DNA of 11,362 nt from an uncultured Pseudomonadota bacterium (GTDB lineage: Bacteria; Pseudomonadota; Alphaproteobacteria; Rs-D84): positions 7,085 to 18,446 of the forward strand of contig OMQP01000022.1 of assembly GCA_900313285.1 (NCBI GenBank). The letters run 5' to 3'. The notes beneath the pieces were generated by a model, which made no database searches, was not told the DNA's origin, and saw only the letters and a list, made by a program, of their open reading frames with translations. The translations under genes were made by a program, and so were the position numbers. This document shows, piece by piece, positions 1 to 6,683 of this stretch; within the stretch, counting starts at the first letter, position 1, and each line of letters begins with the position of its first letter.

Positions 1-2130
1 GTCCGTCGTCTTGATACCAATGAAGATTCGTTGTATTCACAAGAATATGCATGCCCTGTGTCTGGCTTTACTGTTCCAAAGATAGAACCAAGATTATTTT
101 CTTTTAATGCCCCTGTTGGTGCGTGCAGTGCCTGTGACGGTTTGGGTGTTCAATTAAATATATCTCCAGATTTGGTGGTGCCTGATCCAACAAAATCTAT
201 ATTGGGTGGTGCAATCGCACCATGGTCGCGTGGTGGCATGTTAAGCCAATATGAAAATGTTTTGGATGCTTTGCATAAAAAATATAAAATACCACTTTCA
301 AAGCCATGGCATACACTATCTGAAAAAGATAAAGAAATAATTTTATATGGAACAGGCGATGAACCAATAAAAATAAATTGGAATGGTTATGTTTACGAAA
401 AACCGTATGAAGGCGTAATCCCAAATCTTGAACGCAGATTGCGCGAATCGGATTCCGAAGCAACCAGAACAGAATTATCAAAATATCAATCTGAAAAACC
501 ATGTCCGGTCTGTCACGGGAAAAGATTAAATATCCAGGCATTATGTATCAAAATAAATAATTGTGATATTATGGACGTTTGCGAAATGTCGGTCGATGAT
601 TCTTTGCGCTGGTTTCAGGAATTGCCAAAACATTTAACAAAAAAAGAAAACGAAATTGCGTCTATGGTTTTACGCGAAATAACATCGCGTTTGTATTTCT
701 TACAAAATGTGGGACTTGGCTATTTAACAATGTCGCGCATGGCAGGAACGTTATCAGGTGGCGAAGCACAACGTATAAGATTAGCATCACAAATAGGCAG
801 TGGTTTGTCAGGGGTCTTGTATGTATTGGATGAACCATCTATTGGCTTGCACCAAAGTGATAATGATAAATTAATAGATACTTTGAAAATGTTGCGCGAT
901 AAAGATAATACAGTCATTGTTGTTGAACATGATGAAGATATGATGCGTGCTGCCGATTATTTGGTTGATATTGGTCGTGGGGCTGGTATAAACGGCGGAA
1001 AAGTTATTGCCCAGGGAACCCCAAATGAAGTTATAAAAAATCCTGATTCTTTAACAGGTGAATATTTGTCTGGAAAACGCAAAATAGATGTGCCGAAAAA
1101 ACGTCGCAGTGGTAATGGCAAATTTATTCGTGTCGAAGGTGCGCGTGAAAATAATCTTAAAAACATAAATGTAGATTTTCCGTTGGGTAAATTTATTGCT
1201 TTAACAGGTGTCTCAGGGTCTGGAAAATCAACGTTGTTATTAAATACTTTGTATCCGGCAATTATGCGTGCATTGTACAATTCAAAAATGGAAACGGGCG
1301 CCCATGATATAATTCGTGGTATGGAAAATGTAGATAAAGTTGTCGATATAGACCAATCTCCAATTGGACGTAGCCCACGCAGTAATCCGGCAACCTATGT
1401 GGGAGTATTTAATAATATTCGTGATTTCTACGCAAATTTACCGGAATCAAAAACACGTGGATATGATGCAGGACGTTTTTCATTTAATGTCAAAGGTGGA
1501 CGCTGTGAAGCGTGCCAGGGTGATGGACAAATAAAAATAGAAATGAATTTCTTGGCAGATATTTATGTTGAATGCGATAAATGCCACGGACAAAGATATA
1601 ATGACGAAACTTTGGCTGTTAAATACAAAGGCAAATCTATCGCCGATGTGTTGAACATGACGGTCGAAGAAGCATACAGATTTTTCATAAATGTTCCACA
1701 AATTGCACGTAAATTGGAATTGTTAAAGCGTGTAGGTTTGGACTATATCAAATTAGGACAAAGTTCACTTGATTTATCGGGTGGTGAAGCGCAACGTATA
1801 AAATTATCTAAAGAATTGGCAGCGCGCAGTACTGGTCAAACAATATATATTTTGGACGAACCAACAACAGGACTTCATTTTGAAGATATAAAATCTTTAT
1901 TAAATGTATTGCATGAATTTGTAGACCAGGGCAATACAGTTATTGTTATTGAACATAATTTGGAAGTTATAAAAACAGCAGATTGGATTATAGATTTGGG
2001 GCCAAATGGTGGTGCAGGTGGTGGTCGTGTGGTTGCAACAGGAACACCGGAAGACATTGTAAAAAATGAAGAATCTTTGACTGGGAAATATCTTAAAAAG
2101 TACCTGGACAAACCCAAAAAAAGCAAATAA
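1..2130 (+). CDS. uvrA: UvrABC system protein A (excinuclease ATPase), 5'-truncated by window edge
   Basis: UvrA is the damage-scanning ATPase of nucleotide excision repair; it dimerises, loads UvrB on lesions and works at the DNA in the cytoplasm. The frame is open from base 1, so the true start lies upstream; about 709 residues are visible against roughly 940 in E. coli, so the first Walker A is missing. Visible parts: first zinc module (Cys codons at 52, 124 and 133, with Ser at 61 where a fourth Cys is usual), a CPVC pair at 502-513 in the insertion region, ABC signature I LSGGEAQRIRL from 751 followed by LDEPSIGLH, Walker A II GVSGSGKST at 1207-1233, a complete second zinc module (Cys at 1504, 1513, 1573, 1582), and signature II LSGGEAQRIKL from 1774 with LDEPTTGLH. 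The family assignment is secure. It is the first visible gene of a same-strand cluster, 37 bases ahead of the next gene. Confidence 0.98.
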   Translation, partial: VRRLDTNEDSLYSQEYACPVSGFTVPKIEPRLFSFNAPVGACSACDGLGVQLNISPDLVVPDPTKSILGGAIAPWSRGGMLSQYENVLDALHKKYKIPLSKPWHTLSEKDKEIILYGTGDEPIKINWNGYVYEKPYEGVIPNLERRLRESDSEATRTELSKYQSEKPCPVCHGKRLNIQALCIKINNCDIMDVCEMSVDDSLRWFQELPKHLTKKENEIASMVLREITSRLYFLQNVGLGYLTMSRMAGTLSGGEAQRIRLASQIGSGLSGVLYVLDEPSIGLHQSDNDKLIDTLKMLRDKDNTVIVVEHDEDMMRAADYLVDIGRGAGINGGKVIAQGTPNEVIKNPDSLTGEYLSGKRKIDVPKKRRSGNGKFIRVEGARENNLKNINVDFPLGKFIALTGVSGSGKSTLLLNTLYPAIMRALYNSKMETGAHDIIRGMENVDKVVDIDQSPIGRSPRSNPATYVGVFNNIRDFYANLPESKTRGYDAGRFSFNVKGGRCEACQGDGQIKIEMNFLADIYVECDKCHGQRYNDETLAVKYKGKSIADVLNMTVEEAYRFFINVPQIARKLELLKRVGLDYIKLGQSSLDLSGGEAQRIKLSKELAARSTGQTIYILDEPTTGLHFEDIKSLLNVLHEFVDQGNTVIVIEHNLEVIKTADWIIDLGPNGGAGGGRVVATGTPEDIVKNEESLTGKYLKKYLDKPKKSK

Positions 2131-2167
2131 CATTAAAATTAAACTAATAAAACACAAGGAGACGACA

Positions 2168-2695
2168 ATGTTCGGATTTGGAAAAAAGAAAAAAGCAGAA
2201 GAAACAGCAACAGAAAACATTGATTTAGAAAAAGAAGCGACAAAAATGCCATCTGGTATGAAAGAAACCGCAGAACGTATGATGTCTGGGCAATTTGATA
2301 TGAACGATATGTTGGCCCAATTAAAACAAATAAAGAAAATGAGCAATTTCAGTGGTCTGCTTAAAATGGTTCCGGGGATGTCGGGTGCTGTTGCTGCAAT
2401 GAAAGAAAAAATCAAAGACGGCAGCGTTGATGCACAAATTAAAATATTGGAAGCCATGACAGCAGAAGAACGTGCAGACCCAGAAAGAGTTTTCGCAAAT
2501 GCCAAGGCACGTATTGCAGAAACAGCAGGTTGCACAGTTCGTGAAGTTGAACATATCATCAAACAATATCTAAAAATGAAACAACAAATGGCTATGATTC
2601 AACGTATGGGTGGAATGGAAGCAGTTATGCAACGCATGCAACAACAAGGTGGATTCCCAGGAACAAAACCAGGCGCAAAACCAGGTGCAAAATAA
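2168..2695 (+). CDS. Stand-alone SRP54/Ffh M-domain-like protein lacking the NG GTPase domain
   Basis: This 175-aa protein matches the C-terminal M domain of Ffh, the signal recognition particle subunit that binds signal peptides and 4.5S RNA. A lysine-rich head (MFGFGKKKK, residues 1-9) and an acidic linker lead to the M-domain start near residue 35 (SGQFDMNDMLAQLKQI). A hydrophobic finger loop follows at about 59-82 (LLKMVPGMSG), then EAMTAEERADPE (95-106), RIAETAG (115-121), VREVEHIIKQY (124-134) and a Met/Gln-rich tail. Nineteen of 175 residues are Met, as expected for this domain. There is no P-loop or other GTPase motif, and only 37 bases separate it from uvrA, so no NG remnant is hidden upstream. 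It has a good Shine-Dalgarno sequence (AAGGAG at 2156-2161, six bases before ATG), arguing for a real gene. It ends in a short PGAK repeat. The homology is clear to me; the function is unknown. A full-length Ffh is presumably encoded elsewhere. Confidence 0.85.
   Translation: MFGFGKKKKAEETATENIDLEKEATKMPSGMKETAERMMSGQFDMNDMLAQLKQIKKMSNFSGLLKMVPGMSGAVAAMKEKIKDGSVDAQIKILEAMTAEERADPERVFANAKARIAETAGCTVREVEHIIKQYLKMKQQMAMIQRMGGMEAVMQRMQQQGGFPGTKPGAKPGAK
2670..2693 (+). repeat. 12-base tandem duplication encoding KPGA-KPGA at the M-domain protein C-terminus
   Basis: Two adjacent 12-base copies, AAACCAGGCGCA and AAACCAGGTGCA, differ at one third-codon base and add Lys-Pro-Gly-Ala twice just before the final Lys and stop. 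The tail looks flexible and basic, and the unit is prone to slippage. Boundaries are approximate to a base or two. Confidence 0.6.
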
Positions 2696-2698
2696 CAA

Positions 2699-2956
2699 AT
2701 GAATAAATATAAAAGACGTATAATAGACGTAAAACGTGAAACCAAAGACGGGATAAAGACCATTACTACAGATGTTTATCCATATCGGTCTTTACAAAGA
2801 TATATATACAATGTGTATTCCGTAAAGACCAAACAGGGATGGTGTCTTATAAATTGCCCAGACAGGTTTTTTAATCGCCCACCACAAATTGGTATGTTTA
2901 TAAGTACTAACAGAAACAAAAAGATATTTGAAATCACTGGCAGAAAAGGCAGATGA
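2699..2956 (+). CDS. Small basic protein of unknown function (85 aa)
   Basis: I do not recognise this protein. It has 20 Lys/Arg against 6 Asp/Glu and many tyrosines (RSLQRYIYNVYSV, about residues 30-42). It has two cysteines in CLINC (about 49-53), no signal peptide and no membrane segment. The alternating hydrophobic and charged pattern suggests a small beta-rich, possibly nucleic-acid-binding fold; that is inference. It begins three bases after the stop of the M-domain gene, with only a weak AGGTG (2683-2687) inside the end of that gene. Its stop overlaps the rlmE start in an ATGA arrangement, so translation of the three genes is probably coupled. The tight fit between two recognisable genes is the main evidence that it is real. 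Confidence 0.7.
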   Translation: MNKYKRRIIDVKRETKDGIKTITTDVYPYRSLQRYIYNVYSVKTKQGWCLINCPDRFFNRPPQIGMFISTNRNKKIFEITGRKGR

Positions 2957-3612
2957 AAATATTAAATAAAAAAATTGCACAACATAAATCTTCGGTCGCA
3001 TGGCTTCAACGTCAGGCACATGACCCATATGTAGAACGGGCGCACAAAGATGGATACCGTGCACGTGCCGCATATAAAATTATAGAAATGAATGAAAAAT
3101 ATCATTTCTTTAAAAACGGTCAGGTTGTTGTTGATTTGGGTGCTGCACCTGGTTCTTGGTCTCAATATGTTGCACGCGAATTTCCAAAATCTAAAATATT
3201 TGCGATGGATTTGTTGGAAATAAAACCTATAAACGGTGTTGAAACATACCAGGGTGATTTTACATCCGATGAAGCGTTAACTTGGTTGGAAGAAAAACTG
3301 AATTTACCACACGATGAAATGGGACGTGGAACCGCAGATGTTGTAATGTCTGATATGGCGCCAAATACCGTTGGCCATAAAAAGACAGACCATTTGCGTC
3401 AAATGGTTTTGTTGGAATATGCGCTGGATTTTGCTTTGCGGGCGTTAAAAAACGGTGGAGTATTTATTGCAAAATCTTTTACCGGTGGCACAACTAATGA
3501 TTTGGTTAAACAAATCAAAGAACATTTTACAGATGTTCATTACATTAAACCGCCGTCTTCACGCAAAGACAGTGTTGAAATGTTTATTGTTGCAACTGGA
3601 TTCAAAGGATAA
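2953..3612 (+). CDS. rlmE: 23S rRNA (uridine-2'-O-)-methyltransferase RlmE (FtsJ/RrmJ)
   Basis: RlmE uses S-adenosylmethionine to methylate the 2'-OH of a uridine in the 23S rRNA A-loop (U2552 in E. coli), a late step in 50S subunit maturation. The 219 residues match the family's usual length (209 in E. coli). The entry motif RARAAYK, the SAM-binding loop VDLGAAPGSWSQ (about 60-71) and MSDMAPNTVGHKKTDH (about 132-147) are all present. The K-D-K-E catalytic tetrad can be placed at K42, D134, K174 (FIAKSF) and E209 (SVEMF). The start overlaps the preceding stop by four bases, with AAAAGG only three bases ahead, so expression probably relies partly on translational coupling. The assignment is secure. 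Confidence 0.97.
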   Translation: MKILNKKIAQHKSSVAWLQRQAHDPYVERAHKDGYRARAAYKIIEMNEKYHFFKNGQVVVDLGAAPGSWSQYVAREFPKSKIFAMDLLEIKPINGVETYQGDFTSDEALTWLEEKLNLPHDEMGRGTADVVMSDMAPNTVGHKKTDHLRQMVLLEYALDFALRALKNGGVFIAKSFTGGTTNDLVKQIKEHFTDVHYIKPPSSRKDSVEMFIVATGFKG

Positions 3613-3661
3613 TATACTTAGGAACTATGGGAGAGAGGCATAAACTATAAGGACAGAAGAT

Positions 3662-4417
3662 ATGCCTGAAACAAAAGATTTAAAATCAAGATGGAAAGAT
3701 GTTTTAATTGCATTGAAACATTTGTTTAAATATTCTGATGCAGAACCTGCTGCTCCTAAGAAAATATTGGACCAGGCCACTGTAGAAATGGAAGTAAATA
3801 ATTTTATTAAAATCAAAGGTTACAAGGCAGACGATCCAAACTTTGATATTGAAAAGTTTCAGGCAGAATTCACTCAATATTTAAAGGAACAAAATTATAC
3901 TTTTGAAGCCATCGATACATCATTAATTCCTTCCGAAGATGAACACGAAGTAGATGTATTGAAATCTCTGAAAAATGTTCGCAAAGTGACGGAAGATTTA
4001 AACGATAATGTCACAGAATTAAGTGTTTTTGTGGATACAACCAAAATGATGCCAGGGCTTGTATGCTATGTGATTGAAAAGATTGCCCCGACACAGAAAA
4101 AACCATACGTCACATATCGTCCGGTTCCGCGTGTAATAACTCAGGTCCACGACAGTGGCGTTAATGGTGGAACTATATTTTTCACATATAATCACAAGAT
4201 TGCAACAAACCAACAGTTGAATGGCTATTCCTATGTGTCTTCCGAAGACGAAGTTATTTATTCGCCATTAACCAAAGAACATGCTGATTATATTTGTAAT
4301 TTATTAAATATTCAATCAAGACAGGTTTATACAAAATATTTAAAGGAAAAAGCAAAACAAGAGCGATTAAAATTACAGACCACTCAAAATGCAAAAATAA
4401 TTCAGCATACAAAATAA
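3662..4417 (+). CDS. Protein of unknown function (251 aa)
   Basis: I cannot place this protein in a family. It has no signal peptide and no membrane segment, so it is probably cytoplasmic. It opens with a short amphipathic stretch (DVLIALKHLFKY, about residues 13-24) and an acidic, helix-prone first half rich in Glu, Asp and Lys. The middle, about 115-205, looks more beta-rich and better folded (KKPYVTYRPVPRVITQ, GGTIFFTYNHKI). The end is a basic helix (YTKYLKEKAKQERLKLQ). A clean Shine-Dalgarno (AAGGA at 3649-3653, eight bases before ATG) supports the start. It lies 49 bases after rlmE on the same strand and ends at a strong terminator, so it is the likely last gene of the uvrA-rlmE unit. 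Base composition resembles its neighbours, with no obvious sign of recent transfer. Confidence 0.8.
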   Translation: MPETKDLKSRWKDVLIALKHLFKYSDAEPAAPKKILDQATVEMEVNNFIKIKGYKADDPNFDIEKFQAEFTQYLKEQNYTFEAIDTSLIPSEDEHEVDVLKSLKNVRKVTEDLNDNVTELSVFVDTTKMMPGLVCYVIEKIAPTQKKPYVTYRPVPRVITQVHDSGVNGGTIFFTYNHKIATNQQLNGYSYVSSEDEVIYSPLTKEHADYICNLLNIQSRQVYTKYLKEKAKQERLKLQTTQNAKIIQHTK

Positions 4418-4443
4418 AAAAACGCCCAAATGGGCGTTTTTTT
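4416..4443. terminator. Bidirectional intrinsic terminator between convergent genes
   Basis: A run of seven A, the arms CGCCCA (4423-4428) and TGGGCG (4431-4436) around a very short loop, and a run of seven T form a near-perfect inverted repeat. Read on either strand it gives a GC-rich stem followed by a U tract. It overlaps the last bases of both the 251-aa gene and rnhA, so it can end transcription from both sides. Confidence 0.92.
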
Positions 4444-4870
4444 ATTTATAACTTTCTGCGGCCGTTCGTGCCAAATCATCAACGCGTTCGTTGAATTCTT
4501 CGCCGGCATGTCCTTTGACCCAAACCCAGTGAAGTTTTTTATTTGAAGCCAATTCATCCAGTTGTTTCCATAATTCAACATTTTTTACTGGTTTTTTGTC
4601 TGCTGTTTTCCAACCGCGTTTTTTCCAGTTTGCAATCCATGATTCCATACCATTTTTTACATATTGACTGTCGGTATGTATTTCAATTTCGTCATGTTTC
4701 TTTGCTGCTGTTAATGCGCGAATAACAGCGGTTAATTCCATTTGATTATTAGTTGTGTTTTTTTCACCACCGCATCTTTCTGCAATATTTTTTCCATCGG
4801 TAGCAATAAATCCCCATCCGCCAGGACCAGGATTTCCCAAACAACTGCCATCTGTCCATATTTTTAACAT
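4442..4870 (-). CDS. rnhA: Ribonuclease HI
   Basis: RNase HI cuts the RNA strand of RNA-DNA hybrids, clearing R-loops and primer remnants with a metal-dependent active site. From the start chosen here (142 aa, beginning MLKIWTDGSC) the catalytic carboxylates are D7 (WTDGS), E45 (NQMEL), D67 (HTDSQ) and D131 (RVDDL), with the helper histidine H121 in KGHAG. The basic substrate-handling region (ANWKKRGWK) is also present. An ATG at 4882-4880 would add four residues (MINK). I prefer the inner ATG because the AAAAAGG before the outer one abuts it with no spacer but lies about 11-12 bases before the inner one. The predicted promoter would also give the outer ATG only a few leader bases. It is convergent with the 251-aa gene and divergent from the transketolase. 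Confidence 0.95.
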   Translation of the reverse strand: MLKIWTDGSCLGNPGPGGWGFIATDGKNIAERCGGEKNTTNNQMELTAVIRALTAAKKHDEIEIHTDSQYVKNGMESWIANWKKRGWKTADKKPVKNVELWKQLDELASNKKLHWVWVKGHAGEEFNERVDDLARTAAESYK

Positions 4871-4890
4871 TTTATTTATCATCCTTTTTG

Positions 4891-4903
4891 TGATATAATA
4901 TCA
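4891..4903. promoter_or_regulatory. Palindromic two-way extended -10 promoter for rnhA and transketolase
   Basis: The 13-base inverted repeat TGATAT-A-ATATCA contains an extended -10 element on both strands: TG-A-TATAAT (4891-4899) on + and TG-A-TATTAT (4903-4895) on -. No convincing -35 is visible on the + strand, which extended -10 promoters can tolerate. By normal spacing, + transcription should start near 4905-4907, next to the transketolase ATG. Transcription on - should start near 4888, giving rnhA a short leader that contains its AAAAAGG. The promoter call is inferred from sequence only. Confidence 0.65.
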
Positions 4904-4907
4904 TAAA

Positions 4908-6683
4908 ATGAAGTTTAATGCCAAACAATTACAACAAATGTCAAATATCGCCAAAAGTAATGCTTTGGGCGCAATACTTTCCGCACACAGTGGACATATT
5001 GGAATTGTGCTGGATGCGGCAGAAATAATGACCTGTGTTTTTGCAAATCATTTACGCTGTGGCATTGACAGGTTCGTTTTATCTGCTGGACATGGTTCGG
5101 CATTGTTGTATTCGGTGTTAAAATTATCTGGATATAAAATTGGTGAATTAAATACTTTTCGAAAGTTTGGCGGATTACCGGGTCACCCGGAATACGGTAT
5201 GGATGGTGTTGATGCTACAACTGGTCCGCTGGGCCAGGGCATTGGCAATGCGGTTGGTTTTGCATTGTCGCAAAAAATTCGTGGTATTCGGGCACGCACA
5301 TATTGTTTGGTTTCTGATGGTGATTTAATGGAAGGTGTGTCTTTCGAAACACTTTCATTTGCAGGCCGTTATAATTTAAATAATTTGATAGTTTTATGGG
5401 ATGATAATAAATTATCAATAGATGGTACTGCGCAAACAGATGTCAATGTGACGGCGCGCATGCGTGCAATGGGTTTTAATGTAATGTCTGTGCGTGGAAA
5501 CGATATAAATTCAATTGAACATGCATTGGAACGCGCTGAAAAATCAAGTCAACCTGTATTCATACAATGTAAAAATATTTTGGGACGCGATTCGTCATTG
5601 GCAAATAAAAGCGCGGCCCATGGTTTTGCATTAAATGATACAGAAATATTGGATTTAATTTCTAAATACGCAGACGGTGCTGGATTAAAATTATGGGGAG
5701 TGGTTGCAAAGCGACCAAACGCACAGAAGATAAAAGCAATTTCTGCATTGCCGCGCATAAAAACTCCAAAAATACCGGAACGCATTTCCACACGTGAATT
5801 GTCCGGAATATATCTTGATTTGCTGATTAAATCGGGTGTTGATTTAATTACCGGGTCAGCAGATTTAGCAGATAATACACGTGTTAAAACAACAAAATCA
5901 AAAGATATAACGCCGAATAATTTTAATGGTAATTATGTAAATTATGGTGTGTGTGAACACGGTATGGCTGCGATTATGAATGGAATGGCTGCAGATGGTT
6001 TGCGTGTTGCAGGTTCTACGTTTTTAGTATTCAGTGATTATATGCGTCCATCGATTCGAATTGCTGCAATGTCTAAATTGCCGGTTATATATGTATTTTC
6101 GCATGACAGTATTGCATTGGGCGAAGATGGCCCAACGCATCAACCAATTGAACAATTACCGTCATTGCGTTTAATTCCCGGGTTGCGTGTTTATCGCCCA
6201 TGTAATATGGCAGAAATTGCATACGCTTGGCGAACAATGATTGGTGATATTGAACATCCGTCTGCGCTTGTTTTATCACGTCAAAAATTCAAGCAAATTG
6301 AAAGCCCATCTGATTCGGAAATGTCGCGTGGTGGATATATAATTCGTCCTGCAAAATCTGGTCATGCAAAAACAACAATTATTGCAACTGGTTCTGAAAT
6401 ACCATTAGCGGTTGAAATTGCAGATAATTTTAAAAATGTCCAGGTTGTATCTATGTTAAATTTTGAAACGTTCCGTGAACAAGACAGAGCGTATAAAAAC
6501 AAAATATTACGCGGTTGTGTAATAGTTATTGAAGCGGCTGCACCGGGGCCATGGTTCGAAATTGCTGATGCGGTAATTGGAATCGATAAATTTGGTGCAT
6601 CTGGCAATGGGGACGGTATTTATAAAGAATATGGTTTTAATGCCGATAAGATTATTCGTGAAATAAAAAAATATATTCAATAA
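4908..6683 (+). CDS. tkt: Transketolase, compact form
   Basis: This thiamine-diphosphate enzyme moves two-carbon ketol units between sugar phosphates in the non-oxidative pentose phosphate pathway. All expected sites can be placed by comparison with E. coli TktA: H30 (SGHIG), H62 (GHGS), H93 (PGHPE), the cofactor/metal motif SDGDLMEG (136-143) ending at N167 (DDNKLSIDG), H238 (AAHG), catalytic E350 (GVCEHGMAAI), H399 (SHDS), H411 (GEDGPTHQP) and R458 (LSRQ). All three domains are present in one chain. At 591 residues it is some 70 shorter than the roughly 660 usual for the family; the linker between the first and second domains (H238 to GSADL near 316) is about 40 residues shorter. There is no Shine-Dalgarno, and the start ATG lies nine bases after the -10 element, so the mRNA may be leaderless. 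The assignment is secure. Confidence 0.96.
   Translation: MKFNAKQLQQMSNIAKSNALGAILSAHSGHIGIVLDAAEIMTCVFANHLRCGIDRFVLSAGHGSALLYSVLKLSGYKIGELNTFRKFGGLPGHPEYGMDGVDATTGPLGQGIGNAVGFALSQKIRGIRARTYCLVSDGDLMEGVSFETLSFAGRYNLNNLIVLWDDNKLSIDGTAQTDVNVTARMRAMGFNVMSVRGNDINSIEHALERAEKSSQPVFIQCKNILGRDSSLANKSAAHGFALNDTEILDLISKYADGAGLKLWGVVAKRPNAQKIKAISALPRIKTPKIPERISTRELSGIYLDLLIKSGVDLITGSADLADNTRVKTTKSKDITPNNFNGNYVNYGVCEHGMAAIMNGMAADGLRVAGSTFLVFSDYMRPSIRIAAMSKLPVIYVFSHDSIALGEDGPTHQPIEQLPSLRLIPGLRVYRPCNMAEIAYAWRTMIGDIEHPSALVLSRQKFKQIESPSDSEMSRGGYIIRPAKSGHAKTTIIATGSEIPLAVEIADNFKNVQVVSMLNFETFREQDRAYKNKILRGCVIVIEAAAPGPWFEIADAVIGIDKFGASGNGDGIYKEYGFNADKIIREIKKYIQ

Noticed and set aside
1900..2562. Long minus-strand open frame (220 aa) across the uvrA end and the M-domain gene
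   Set aside because: It lies antisense to two well-supported genes, has no ribosome binding site, and its low-complexity Ser/Phe/Cys-rich product is what antisense of AT-rich coding DNA gives.
3455..3643. 62-aa plus-strand frame overlapping the end of rlmE
   Set aside because: It is out of frame inside a well-supported gene, has no start signal and no recognisable product.
3627..3650. Seven-codon mini-ORF (MGERHKL) between rlmE and the 251-aa gene, with AGGA before it and a stop overlapping the next Shine-Dalgarno
   Set aside because: It is too short to distinguish from chance, and the AGGA is only three bases from the ATG. No attenuator structure accompanies it.
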